Counted from the stretch's first letter, positions 22,926-31,704 are shown. The stretch: 38,886 bases of DNA from an uncultured Prolixibacteraceae bacterium (GCA_913063265.1 CAJXZG010000049.1:1-38886); one strand, 5' to 3'. A program made the numbers and translations. Notes: a model not told the origin generated them from the letters alone.

Positions 22926-23651
22926 TTAAAAGTTGAATGAAATAATTGCTACATCGTCAAATGGTAATAATTTAAATTTCGATTTTAATACTTCATCTTT
23001 TGGTTCCAGACTCTTCCCATTTTCCTCCAGGAAGTAAGAAACGGTATCTATTTGTAAAGAAGGTTTTTTATACTCGTCAAAATATTTTTGTATTCCATCT
23101 GTTGAAATTACAACTGAGTCAACATTATCTTTAACAAAGATACGTGTGTGGTTTTTAAGCCAGTCTTCAAAAGACAGATTGAGATGATAAGCCATATAAT
23201 CAGGCATATTGTTCTGGTCTAAATCAATAAATTCATCATCAATTTTAAAATATCCATCCCCACTTGCAACTAAATATGCCGCTTTGCTGGGTTTGTGGTA
23301 CACTACAAATAATAAGGTAGAAAGCAACTCGTATTTATCTGCGAGCAATAACTTTCTTGTTCTTTTTATATCATCAAAAATATGTCTTAAAATATATTCA
23401 CCCAAATTCTCAGGAGTAAAGCCGTCCAAATCCAGTTCAGGATTTATTTCGGCCAAAAGTGGCAAAGTTTTGCAGGTTTTCCTGAGCAATTTTACATACA
23501 GCGACGAGGCAAAATAGCTCTCTTTGCCTGATGAACATCCATCCATTACCGCTGCTACCAACCAGTCTTCACCAACATTGGTATAAAACAATGCATCTTC
23601 TCCATATACTTCATGCAACTCCCCTCGTTTTAATAATGAATCTATTTTCAT
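22926..23651 (-). CDS. PP2C-like serine/threonine phosphatase
   Basis: 241 aa. PP2C motifs: YGEDALFYT near the N-terminus, AVMDGCSSGKES with metal ligand Asp37-Gly38, VVISTDGIQKYF, and the final FDDVAIISF in place of GGDNxT. PP2C proteins often control sigma factors through partner switching; here it is tail to tail with the ECF sigma gene. The start is set at the ATG 23651: a longer reading from a TTG at 23669 would begin inside the promoter -10 box (23668-23672). The leader is then only about 10 nt. Confidence 0.82.
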   Translation of the reverse strand: MKIDSLLKRGELHEVYGEDALFYTNVGEDWLVAAVMDGCSSGKESYFASSLYVKLLRKTCKTLPLLAEINPELDLDGFTPENLGEYILRHIFDDIKRTRKLLLADKYELLSTLLFVVYHKPSKAAYLVASGDGYFKIDDEFIDLDQNNMPDYMAYHLNLSFEDWLKNHTRIFVKDNVDSVVISTDGIQKYFDEYKKPSLQIDTVSYFLEENGKSLEPKDEVLKSKFKLLPFDDVAIISFNF

Positions 23652-23667
23652 CTTGCTCTTTTCAATC

Positions 23668-23698
23668 AACAGGGTTTTAATTGTAAAAAAACCCCAAT
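23668..23698 (-). promoter_or_regulatory. ECF-type promoter P7 (PP2C gene)
   Basis: ATTGGGGTTTT, 15 nt, CTGTT on the minus strand. One base differs from the -35 consensus. The -10 box ends 17 bp before the PP2C ATG. Confidence 0.6.
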
Positions 23699-23842
23699 TG
23701 GAATTGATTTAAACTAATGTATCAAAATTATATGACGAGGCAAAGTAAATACTATAGCGGATTGAAGTCTGAAGAATTAAATGGAATATGAGTTAGTAAA
23801 TCAGAATTCAGAAAATTCAAATAAAGAAATAAAAATCAAACC

Positions 23843-25054
23843 TTATTGTTCTCCTTTTTCCCAATCCATATTATATAAATAATCGTTGTACGGAAATCTT
23901 TGAGAATGAATCCCTTTTACCAACTCGTATAAATTGGTTTTAAAATCATCGATGTTTTCCTTTTCCTTTGCAGAAATAAACAACGATGGCGTATTGTGTT
24001 TTGCCATCCACGAATTTTTCCATTCATCCAGTGTAAAATTTTCTTTTGTTTTTTCGCTTAAATCATCTTCATCTTTTTCAACATAAGTGAAAGCATCAAT
24101 TTTATTGAAGATGTATAAATTAGGCTTGTCTCCTGCATTAATTTCCTCCAGTGTGGCATTTACTGTTTCTATCTGTTCTTCAAATCCCGGGTGCGAAATA
24201 TCAACCACATGAAGCAGGATGTCGGATTCACGCACCTCATCGAGAGTAGACTTAAACGATTCTACCAAACCATGCGGCAGTTTACGAATAAAACCAACTG
24301 TATCGGCCAGTAAAAAAGGAAGGTTCCCGATTACGACTTTCCGAACTGTGGTATCGAGTGTGGCAAACAGTTTATTCTCGGCAAAAACCTCCGATTTGGC
24401 CATCATATTCATAATGGTCGATTTGCCAACATTGGTATACCCCACCAAAGCAACTCTTACGAGTTTCCCCCGGTTTTTTCTCTGAATCGACTTTTGCATG
24501 TCGATCTTTTTGAGTTTCTGTTTTAATAACGAGATTTTATCAAGAATAATCCGGCGGTCGGTTTCAATCTGTGTTTCACCGGGTCCACGCATCCCGATAC
24601 CTCCCTGCTGACGTTCAAGGTGGGTCCACATTCTTGTTAAGCGTGGCAAGAGGTATTGATACTGAGCCAGTTCTACCTGTGTTTTTGCATGAGAGGTTTT
24701 TGCACGTTTTGCAAAAATATCAAGAATCAGGTTGGTGCGATCCAGCACTTTGCAATCCAATTCTTTCTCAAGGTTTCTAAGCTGGGTAGGTGAAAGTTCA
24801 TCGTCAAAAATAACCGTATCGGCTTCGGTCATTTTAATGTAAGAACTTATCTCAATTAATTTCCCTGATCCTACAAAAGTGGCTTTGTTAGGAACATCAA
24901 GTTTTTGAGTAAACTTTTTAAGCACAACAGCACCTGCAGTATCTGCCAAAAACTCCAGTTCATCGAGATACTCCTTTGCCTGTCTTTCGTCCTGCGAGCT
25001 GCTGATTAATCCTACAAGGACAGCCCTTTCCGTATTTGGTGTTGTTTCTATCAT
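23843..25054 (-). CDS. hflX: GTPase HflX
   Basis: 403 aa. N-terminal HflX domain (AVVLKKFTQKLDVPNKATFVGSGKL; DELSPTQLRNLE), the linker ERQQGGIGMRGPGETQIETDRR, and a GTPase domain with G1 GYTNVGKST, G3 DTVGFIRKLPH and G4 NKID. HflX binds stalled ribosomes and splits them, notably under heat stress. The ATG at 25054 (MIETTPNTERAVLVGL) is preferred to an in-frame TTG 21 bases upstream that lies just after the TonB terminator. Confidence 0.96.
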   Translation of the reverse strand: MIETTPNTERAVLVGLISSSQDERQAKEYLDELEFLADTAGAVVLKKFTQKLDVPNKATFVGSGKLIEISSYIKMTEADTVIFDDELSPTQLRNLEKELDCKVLDRTNLILDIFAKRAKTSHAKTQVELAQYQYLLPRLTRMWTHLERQQGGIGMRGPGETQIETDRRIILDKISLLKQKLKKIDMQKSIQRKNRGKLVRVALVGYTNVGKSTIMNMMAKSEVFAENKLFATLDTTVRKVVIGNLPFLLADTVGFIRKLPHGLVESFKSTLDEVRESDILLHVVDISHPGFEEQIETVNATLEEINAGDKPNLYIFNKIDAFTYVEKDEDDLSEKTKENFTLDEWKNSWMAKHNTPSLFISAKEKENIDDFKTNLYELVKGIHSQRFPYNDYLYNMDWEKGEQ

Positions 25055-25077
25055 TGTTGCACTTTTATAAAACAAAA

Positions 25078-25105
25078 ACTCCCGGCTCGTTATCGAACCG
25101 GGAGT
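25078..25105 (-). terminator. Terminator of tonB
   Basis: ACTCCCGG ... CCGGGAGT stem with TTTTTG after it on the minus strand, 25 nt after the tonB stop. Confidence 0.85.
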
Positions 25106-25129
25106 GCAAAAATATTATTTTTTTATTTC

Positions 25130-25819
25130 TTATTGCAATTGGAAATTAATTGGAACGGTGTAAGATACGTTTACCGGCTTACCACGTTGTTTTCCCGGTT
25201 TCCATTTTGGTAGGGTACCAATCACACGAAGTGCTTCCTTATCCAGCGAAGGATCCACACCCCTTGCAATACTTGCATTACTAACCGAGCCATCTTTACC
25301 TACAACAAAAGTTACATAAACTTTTCCCTGAATTCCGTTTTCCTGTGCAATTACAGGATATTTAATCTGATTGGCAATGTAGGTACGAAGTGCCATTTCT
25401 CCCCCGGGGAATTCCGGCATATCTTCCACAATAAAAAATACCTGCGCTTCTTCTTCCTCTTCTTCTTCTTTGGCAGAGATTACAGGAGCTACATCAATTA
25501 ATGTAGTTTCGTCTGCTTCCGAATCGTCGATTTCCAGTTCATCGTCGATTTCAGTTTCGTCATCCACAATATTTAACACCTCGATTACTTTTGGTGGTGG
25601 TGGTGGTGGTGGTGGTTTAATTTCTTGTTCACGCGTAATTGGAATAATTTCTTCTTCCACTTCCATCGCATCAATTGTTCCAAGGGAGTCGGCTTTGGAT
25701 GGCTTGGTTGTCCATTCAAAAGCAAGAAGAACAATTCCCAATGCTAAAACAAGTCCGATCATGAGATACACATCTCTTTTACTCTCCAGATCGACCTTAG
25801 GTGATTTCTTTAATTCCAT
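25130..25819 (-). CDS. tonB: TonB family energy transducer
   Basis: 229 aa. Single transmembrane helix at about 18-38 (YLMIGLVLALGIVLLAFEW), eight prolines in KPPPPPPPPKV, an acidic periplasmic linker, and the C-terminal TonB domain (YPVIAQENGIQGKVYVTFVVGKDGSVSNASIARG ... LPKWKPGKQRGKPVNVSYTVPINFQL). It transmits proton-motive force to outer-membrane TonB-dependent/SusC-type transporters. The polyproline stretch corresponds to a TGG-repeat run on the plus strand near 25590-25615. Confidence 0.93.
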   Translation of the reverse strand: MELKKSPKVDLESKRDVYLMIGLVLALGIVLLAFEWTTKPSKADSLGTIDAMEVEEEIIPITREQEIKPPPPPPPPKVIEVLNIVDDETEIDDELEIDDSEADETTLIDVAPVISAKEEEEEEEAQVFFIVEDMPEFPGGEMALRTYIANQIKYPVIAQENGIQGKVYVTFVVGKDGSVSNASIARGVDPSLDKEALRVIGTLPKWKPGKQRGKPVNVSYTVPINFQLQ

Positions 25820-26256
25820 TTTTGTTTATTTAATTAATTTTTATTCGATTATTTACCTTCAAAATGGGGCATAAAGATAAAAAATAATTGTCAAATTCAA
25901 ATCAATATAAAACCGATTTGAAAATTCAGTTGCTATTCAGAGCGTATCTGAATTACGAGCGTTAAAGCGGCTTACGGAAAGTTAAATTTTATTGAAATAA
26001 AATTCCAAAGAATAAAACAGGTAGATGTCCGCTTTTCATAATGTTTATTAGTGTTGTCTGAATTTTATAAATTGATTCAGAATCCAACCATTCAGACATT
26101 TAATAAACCAACATTAGATTAATGAACGAAAATTTTAGAATACATTAAATTACCAACAAAAACTTTACCAAAGTTCATTATTATGATATAAAATTTAATG
26201 CCGGATTAAAAATTCTTTTGATTGGCCGTTGGTGAAAAATCATAAAGGCAGATTAA
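25820..26256. other. AT-rich spacer without recognised gene
   Basis: About 440 bp between tonB and the tRNA-Ala promoter. No convincing coding frame or structured RNA; it should hold the tonB promoter, which I cannot assign. Confidence 0.5.
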
Positions 26257-26284
26257 TTGCGAAATGAATAATTTTATATATTTG
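26257..26284 (+). promoter_or_regulatory. Candidate promoter of tRNA-Ala
   Basis: TATATTTG at 26277-26284 matches TAnnTTTG; TTG at 26257 with a 17-nt spacer is a weak -33 box. Confidence 0.4.
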
Positions 26285-26369
26285 TCGCCACAAACAGGGA
26301 AATTTATCCCTTTGGTGCCTGGATAAACATATTTGTTAATTCCGGTATTACATTAAAAAGTTCAAATTA

Positions 26370-26422
26370 TTATGGGGATTAGCTTCCCGATAAATATCGG
26401 GACAGGCAACTTCGCTAATCCA
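26370..26422 (+). repeat. tRNA-5'-like fragment with TCCCGATAAATATCGGGA palindrome
   Basis: GGGGATTAGCT, the start of tRNA-Ala, is followed by the palindrome TCCCGATAAATATCGGGA and then CGCTAATCC, which pairs with GGATTAGC. It lies about 30-80 bp upstream of the intact tRNA-Ala. The palindrome resembles the one replacing the anticodon arm in the units at 6650-7048. Confidence 0.6.
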
Positions 26423-26451
26423 GAGATTTTTTGAAAGTTGTCGTATGTTTT

Positions 26452-26525
26452 GGGGGATTAGCTCAGTTGGCTAGAGCGTTTGACTGGCAGTCAAAAGGTC
26501 AGCGGTTCGATTCCGCTATTCTCCA
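26452..26525 (+). tRNA. tRNA-Ala(GGC)
   Basis: Acceptor GGGGGAT/ATTCTCC with the alanine identity pair G3-U70, D-arm GCTC/GAGC, anticodon arm TTTGA-CTGGCAG-TCAAA (GGC), T-arm AGCGG-TTCGATT-CCGCT, discriminator A. CCA not encoded. Its last bases form the left attachment site of the integrative element. Confidence 0.95.
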
Positions 26526-26526
26526 C
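26511..26526 (+). other. attL core of the integrative element
   Basis: TTCCGCTATTCTCCAC, the 3' end of tRNA-Ala, repeated exactly at 36224-36239. Confidence 0.88.
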
Positions 26527-26563
26527 AAGCCATAATTGAATATCAGTCAGTTATGGCTTTTTT
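26527..26563 (+). terminator. Element-borne terminator behind tRNA-Ala
   Basis: AAGCCATAA ... TTATGGCTT with six T. It lies just inside the element and replaces the host terminator now displaced to 36250-36285. Confidence 0.85.
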
Positions 26564-26603
26564 ACTATATTATAGACAACATTTAGACAACAAGTTGATA
26601 TTT

Positions 26604-27404
26604 TTACAATTTCAGTTGAGTTTTCACCAGTTCAAATCTATCTCTAGACTGAATCATTTCATATACTTTACAAGAACTATAATTTGAACGTACAATTTCA
26701 AGTATCTCCTTTCTATTTTTATTCTCCATTTTGTTTCCAATCAATATTTCTGCTAATGCTTCTTTAGGTACAACAAAAACTTTATTAGCATAATCAAATT
26801 TTGTAAATCGGAATTCATTTTCATACTTCCAAATTTTCCCCTTAGTACCCAGAAGTTTTTTTGCGAATGATTTATCTGAATCGAATAATCTAAACTTAGG
26901 AATTCTTTTAGTATAACTAATCCATCCAAACGTACTTTTCAATGATTCGATTAAAACATTTGTATTAAACCCCACACAAAATCCGGTATGAGAATTTGCA
27001 TAATGAGACCACATTAAGAAGTTACTACAATTAGGAGTAAGACTAAATATTCCTATACGATTTTCGGTTTCTTTTTTTAGTTCTTCTTGTTGTTTTTTGA
27101 TGTGGTTTTTGTCAAAAAGTAATCCCTTCCTTTTATAATGCATTACTAACTCATGAGTTTTTTTGTCCGATAATCCAAATCTTTGTTTTGCTATTAAGAA
27201 CATCTTTTTATAAATCTTCCTAGAAGTTAAATCACGCTTTACATATTCAAATGGAATATTTCCATCAAAAGGATCATTTAATTTGCTTGCAGATGGTAAA
27301 AATATTTCTCTCCTAACTAGTATCTGCTTATGAAATGCATCTTCCCAGTCTCTATATTTGTAAACAATTTGGGGTTTGCGATTAAAAAAATTCATTCTGA
27401 ACAT
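26604..27404 (-). CDS. DUF2971 domain protein (element cargo)
   Basis: 266 aa. DUF2971 signature: VYKYRDW near the start, LPSASKLNDPFDGNIPFE, IGIFSLTPNCSNFLMWSHYANSHTGFCVGF, and GKIWKYENEFRF. Biochemical function of the family is unknown; members often sit in accessory regions. ATG at 27404; a second ATG at 27395 is equally possible. Outermost cargo gene next to attL. Confidence 0.85.
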   Translation of the reverse strand: MFRMNFFNRKPQIVYKYRDWEDAFHKQILVRREIFLPSASKLNDPFDGNIPFEYVKRDLTSRKIYKKMFLIAKQRFGLSDKKTHELVMHYKRKGLLFDKNHIKKQQEELKKETENRIGIFSLTPNCSNFLMWSHYANSHTGFCVGFNTNVLIESLKSTFGWISYTKRIPKFRLFDSDKSFAKKLLGTKGKIWKYENEFRFTKFDYANKVFVVPKEALAEILIGNKMENKNRKEILEIVRSNYSSCKVYEMIQSRDRFELVKTQLKL

Positions 27405-27467
27405 TAGTTTGTGTTTGAAGACAATTATAACTTGTAGACAATAAATAGAAATTAAAATTTAACAACT

Positions 27468-27493
27468 ACGCGCGCGTGAAGCCTCAAAAAACC
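27468..27493 (+). repeat. CGCGCGT/A-run repeat motif, copy a
   Basis: ACGCGCGCGTGAAG followed by CCTCAAAAAACC. GC-rich core in AT-rich spacer; one of five similar sites in the element. Confidence 0.5.
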
Positions 27494-27592
27494 TTTAATA
27501 TTTATGCTAGTTATATGAGTTTTACCAATCAATAAAAAGACTAAGTTGATTTTGTTTTTCATTTTTTGATATTTTAGGTTACAATTAAAAAA

Positions 27593-27901
27593 TTAAACTC
27601 CACTTGAGAATAATATTCCTAAAGCACCAATTACTGCACAAACAAACATTATCACAATAATTATCTTAATCATTCTCAAATGTGATTCAATTCGGCTTAG
27701 TTTAATTCGAATAAAGTATCTATGAAAAATATCTACTTGAGGGTAATTTGTATTTAGTTCATTTACGAAGTCTGCTAATTCTTTTTCCTCATGCTTTGAT
27801 TGAAATTGCAATACATCCTTTTTAAGTTCTTTTAGAGCAACTGTTTTAATTTCGGAACTGAAAGCAGATAAAAAGTAGTCGGAGAGTTTTGATTTTTTCA
27901 T
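27593..27901 (-). CDS. Small C-tail membrane protein, unknown (cargo)
   Basis: 102 aa. Charged helical N-terminal 75 residues (ELKKDVLQFQSKHEEKELADFVNELN) and a single C-terminal transmembrane helix (MIKIIIVIMFVCAVIGALGILF). Starts ATGAAAAAATC. No family recognised. Confidence 0.65.
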   Translation of the reverse strand: MKKSKLSDYFLSAFSSEIKTVALKELKKDVLQFQSKHEEKELADFVNELNTNYPQVDIFHRYFIRIKLSRIESHLRMIKIIIVIMFVCAVIGALGILFSSGV

Positions 27902-28075
27902 TTTTAAAAGATTTTAAATTTGGGTGTGATTGAAAATAATAAATCTTATTGTTCAGTAAATTTAATTAACTGATTTACAAAATGAAAGAAATTTTATTTT
28001 ATTTTTTAATAGAATGAAAGAATATGTAGGAACGCATAAAATTAAACATAGTGTGTATGAGTAAAAATGGAACAA

Positions 28076-28260
28076 TACTCGCACGTAGACTTCAAAAAAT
28101 CATATATACCTTTTTTAATTGTTTCAAAAACAGTTCACGCGCGTAACAATCGGGAAAAAACCTTTTTAGCTACAGGATGAATAAATAACCTATTGAAATT
28201 AAATTTCTAATATTTGAAAACCTAAAATTTCAATACACACGCGTACAAGACTAAAAAAAG
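28076..28260 (+). repeat. CGCGCGT/A-run repeat motif, copies b-d
   Basis: Three sites: 28076-28101 (CTCGCACGTAGACTTCAAAAAA), 28136-28162 (CACGCGCGTAAC ... GGGAAAAAACC), 28237-28260 (ACACGCGTACAAGACTAAAAAAAG). Same orientation, in the 530-bp spacer 27902-28433, which has no other gene. The last copy runs into an AGTCTTG / CAAGACT hairpin. Confidence 0.5.
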
Positions 28261-28433
28261 TCTTGCAGTTAAAATCTCAAGACTTAGCAGATGGGAATAA
28301 ATCCAAATCAAAAAGGGGGTGGGTGGGTACAAGAATAACCTTTAATTATGATACAAAACCTTTGTTTTTGAATGATATTTACATATAACGTCCTTTTTTA
28401 GTGCTTCTAAAACAATTCTATATTTCAGGAGTA

Positions 28434-28898
28434 TCACAAAAAGGATAAAAGAAATATTAATACAAATACACCGGCTAATAACAAAAGATAAAACAATACA
28501 ATTGTTTCGGTTGTAAAGATGGATTTTATTAAAAGATTGATTTTCTGTTTTAGACTTACATTTGTTCTGAGGGAGATATAAAACATATCAGTGTTCAATT
28601 CAGGTATTGTTTCTTGGCACATTAATTTTTCAAGTATTTCAACTTTACAAATTGATATTCTTTCCATTGAGTTTTGCAAACTTTCAATAAACCAAAAAAG
28701 TAAAATAGGCAAAGTAATTACTATATATTGAAGATAACCTACAATTTTTAGTTCACCCGTACTTAATGCGATTATTATTGCAAAAACTAATGTAATACAC
28801 CAATTCCGCATAGTAAGTTGAGCACGTCTTGAATTTTGAATATTATCATACCAAAAATCAATTTGCTTCTGTATTATTTCCTTATTCGTCATAATCAT
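28434..28898 (-). CDS. Three-helix membrane protein, unknown (cargo)
   Basis: 154 aa. Cytoplasmic-looking N-terminus (KEIIQKQIDFWYDNIQNSRRAQLTMRNW), two adjacent helices at about 33-70, a soluble stretch with MFYISLRTNVS, and a C-terminal helix (ETIVLFYLLLLAGVFVLIFLLSFL). Superficially like SLATT-type two-helix effectors of defence systems, but I cannot assign it. Confidence 0.62.
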   Translation of the reverse strand: MIMTNKEIIQKQIDFWYDNIQNSRRAQLTMRNWCITLVFAIIIALSTGELKIVGYLQYIVITLPILLFWFIESLQNSMERISICKVEILEKLMCQETIPELNTDMFYISLRTNVSLKQKINLLIKSIFTTETIVLFYLLLLAGVFVLIFLLSFL

Positions 28899-29036
28899 AA
28901 ATTATTCACTCATGTTATTTTATGTCAAACTAACACGTTATCTCACGTTAATTTAACGGTAAAAACTTATTCTATTCCATACTATTTTAGAATAAATTAA
29001 TTCGTTCTTCAATCAACATGCCAATAAAAAAATGAA

Positions 29037-29061
29037 AAGGGTAACTCAATAGTTACCCCTT
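29037..29061 (-). terminator. Terminator of the 29279-29653 gene
   Basis: AAGGGGTAACT-ATTG-AGTTACCCTT on the minus strand with T-rich sequence after it, in the 380-bp spacer 28899-29278. Confidence 0.75.
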
Positions 29062-29278
29062 CTTGTTAACCCCCAAACACACAATATGGGATGATTTTCC
29101 CAAAATGCATGTTTAAAGTTAGATAATAATTCTTTCTAATTCAACATAATATTCATTAATAATATCTATGGAAAATCTTAATTGCAGTTTCTAAACCAAT
29201 GTTTTTTGAATGATATTTACTTCTATTTTAAAATAAATTATTCCTTCCAAGCAAATCCTAAAATCAATTACACTTGAA

Positions 29279-29653
29279 CTAAATGATTTTCCAAGTACTA
29301 AATATTAACAAAATAGCAGCCACAATAATTAAAAGTTGTTTGAGGTAGAAAAATAAATATCCTAAGTGATAAATGGGAGCATTTCCTATTTCCGATTCCT
29401 CTATTTGTTTTTCATATTTGTATTTTGAATTAATAAAACCAAACAATGAATGCAGATAATCGCATACCAAACCTAAAATAGAGAGACCTAATGACCACAA
29501 AACCAATTGAGAAACACTAGTCATTTTATCTTTAAAAAAATCTATTTTGGCTGTTAAAATAGCAAAATCTGTTGCTATTACACCAAAAGCAACATATCTC
29601 AATGTTTCTCCAATTTTTTTTGAAAATTCATTTAAATTATCAAGTTCAGACAT
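29279..29653 (-). CDS. Membrane protein, unknown (cargo)
   Basis: 124 aa with three hydrophobic helices (AFGVIATDFAILTA; LVLWSLGLSILGLVCDYL; LLIIVAAILLIFSTW). Starts 13 nt after the HU-like gene ends, so the two form an operon. No family recognised. Confidence 0.65.
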   Translation of the reverse strand: MSELDNLNEFSKKIGETLRYVAFGVIATDFAILTAKIDFFKDKMTSVSQLVLWSLGLSILGLVCDYLHSLFGFINSKYKYEKQIEESEIGNAPIYHLGYLFFYLKQLLIIVAAILLIFSTWKII

Positions 29654-29666
29654 ACAATTATTTTGT

Positions 29667-29960
29667 TTACAATATATTTGGACCTGGAGGCTTAACTGGA
29701 TGCGTAATTGGTGCGCGTCTTCTTGAATCCTTGATACCTCCCTTTGATTTTTGCGGACTTTTTACTTTACCAAACTTGGTTTTATCTGCATTTGGTTTTT
29801 GATAAACAAACACTCCCCATTCCCCCATATCAACCTGACCGTTGTTTTCATATTCTTCCTTCAAAACACCAATAAATGAATCTATAAACTTATCTATATC
29901 TTCATAAGACCATTTATCATTTGATTGCTTAATTTTTCTTATAACATCTAATCTATCCAT
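29667..29960 (-). CDS. HU/IHF-like DNA-binding protein (cargo)
   Basis: 97 aa from the ATG at 29960. MDRLDVIRKIKQSND, then YEDIDKFIDSFIGVLKEEYENNGQVDMGEWGVFVYQK follows the HU helix-helix-strand pattern (compare VEIRGFGTF). The C-terminal tail is basic and proline-rich (RRRAPITHPVKPPGPN). An upstream in-frame ATG at 30023 would add 21 residues outside the fold. May bind element DNA or regulate cargo. Confidence 0.6.
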   Translation of the reverse strand: MDRLDVIRKIKQSNDKWSYEDIDKFIDSFIGVLKEEYENNGQVDMGEWGVFVYQKPNADKTKFGKVKSPQKSKGGIKDSRRRAPITHPVKPPGPNIL

Positions 29961-30173
29961 TGCTGAAGTTGTTCTTCTATGCGGTTGACATAGAATTATT
30001 ACTGATTTACTAAGATAGTGCATATTGAAATAATAGTCAAAATTTCCAAATGATTTAAGTTGTGCATTAGATTTTTTATCTATCTTTAAATGAATCTACT
30101 AATAAAACATTTTCAAACAAATGTTCCCCATTATTTAATCTAGTTTTATCAATAACTTTTAAACCTACACAAA

Positions 30174-31295
30174 ATGAAAATAGTCCGAAACACAATCAAA
30201 TTATTATTCTGCATAGTTTTTATCAGTTACTTTTTGACTGGGTGTAAAAAAGACGATATTATTGTTGAAGAACCATTGAAATATGAAAACTATTTCTATT
30301 TTGAAGCAGATACTTTTACCCTGCCAAGTGGGGTTCAAAATATTTATCCCAGAGAAGAATTTGAATTAAATCACGGAATAATATCCGTGTCATATATTGA
30401 ATCACAACAAACCTATTTTTTTGGTATTTTACTTCTTTCGTCAAATGCATTTGCGATTGATTATGAAAACGGAACTAAACTCGGGAATAATGGTGTTTGG
30501 AATGGTGTTTATTTAAATGGTCTAACATTAAACACCGATACAATTCCAGACGGAGAATATTGGTTTTCAATTAATAAATACCCTGTTTATAACATATTAA
30601 CATGTGGAACTGCGACAATAAGATATGACTTCAATGATTCTGGAGGTCATGACCACCCATTAAGAAGAGGAGGTGTGGTGTCTCTCAAGAAGAACGGTAA
30701 TCAATATGAAATTGATTTCGAAATATTATCTTCCATAAGAGATGTCGAATTCAAATGTCATTACAAAGGTGAATTGAAAATGCGAAATACAAAAACGGCA
30801 ATGCTTAATTTCTTCCACGAGGGAGACTTTATAAATCATTTTATTTACAGAGATAAGTGTTACGAATTGTCAGACTGTGTCTTAATGAATATCGAAAGAC
30901 CAACAAATCTTGTTGGGCCTGGTGACCTACACCCAATTTACTTGTATTCTAAAGAATTTTCAATCGAAGATGAGTATCTTTCGGATAATCCCAGCAAGTA
31001 TACAGGATTTAATTTGCTAGACATTAGAGATTGGGGTCTGACTGACACCCCGCTATCTACTAGAACATATGTGATTAGTCCATGGACAGAATACGATAGG
31101 TGCTTACTTAGATTTAATTACAATTATAACAATAAAGGGAATTTTGAAAAAGAAGTTTCATCTGAAAATGGTGTTTTTTCGGTAGAGTTAGAGGATAGTT
31201 TCTTTAAATTAGATTTGTCTTGTAAAACCGATCCAGAAAAAGATGATGATATTTTTGCTCATTACGAAGGCAAATATAGAATGATAGAAAAATAA
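30174..31295 (+). CDS. Lipoprotein of unknown function (cargo)
   Basis: 373 aa. Signal with lipobox LTGC (Cys24), followed by KKDD. Beta-rich sequence with two similar segments, each containing a GxxxL-DxxxxSxRTY/E-like pattern. The only plus-strand gene in the element. Convergent with the Rep-like gene. No family recognised. Confidence 0.8.
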   Translation: MKIVRNTIKLLFCIVFISYFLTGCKKDDIIVEEPLKYENYFYFEADTFTLPSGVQNIYPREEFELNHGIISVSYIESQQTYFFGILLLSSNAFAIDYENGTKLGNNGVWNGVYLNGLTLNTDTIPDGEYWFSINKYPVYNILTCGTATIRYDFNDSGGHDHPLRRGGVVSLKKNGNQYEIDFEILSSIRDVEFKCHYKGELKMRNTKTAMLNFFHEGDFINHFIYRDKCYELSDCVLMNIERPTNLVGPGDLHPIYLYSKEFSIEDEYLSDNPSKYTGFNLLDIRDWGLTDTPLSTRTYVISPWTEYDRCLLRFNYNYNNKGNFEKEVSSENGVFSVELEDSFFKLDLSCKTDPEKDDDIFAHYEGKYRMIEK

Positions 31296-31321
31296 CATCT
31301 TGTTGCCTTCCCATATACACT

Positions 31322-31349
31322 CTACACGCACATATAGAACTAAAAAAAG
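31322..31349 (+). repeat. CGCGCGT/A-run repeat motif, copy e
   Basis: CTACACGCACATATAGAAC followed by TAAAAAAAG, close to copy d, in the 409-bp spacer 31296-31704 between convergent genes. The rest of the spacer has a G-rich run (GGGGCGGGGGTG near 31454) and no gene. Confidence 0.45.
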
Positions 31350-31704
31350 TCATACAATTTCAATTCGCATTAGACTTGATTTTTTTGTTACAGAATTGTA
31401 CGGCAATCTGTATTCCTTTATACCCAGATAGGAATATTTTGATTTTAATTTAGGGGCGGGGGTGCTGTTGTTGTTTCAAATAAAACAGGGAACTTTAAAA
31501 AGTAACCAAAACAATAAATGCATTTCCCTTTATTTAAGATTATATTCTTGATTGTTGCGTGTATTTTCATTGCTCATCATTAAAAAAGCGTTAAAAGTGG
31601 GTTAAAATCATTCTGAGCGATATATCTTAACTATTCTTTATGTCGCATTGATAGATTTTATCTAAAATCAACCACAACATCGTTTCTCGTTAATTTAAAT
31701 AGTC

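Noticed and set aside
25590..25615. TGG-repeat microsatellite as an independent repeat
   Set aside because: It is the coding sequence of the TonB polyproline stretch in frame, so it needs no separate explanation.
28060..28260. CRISPR-like array
   Set aside because: The repeated cores are short, unevenly spaced and degenerate, and no cas genes are present.
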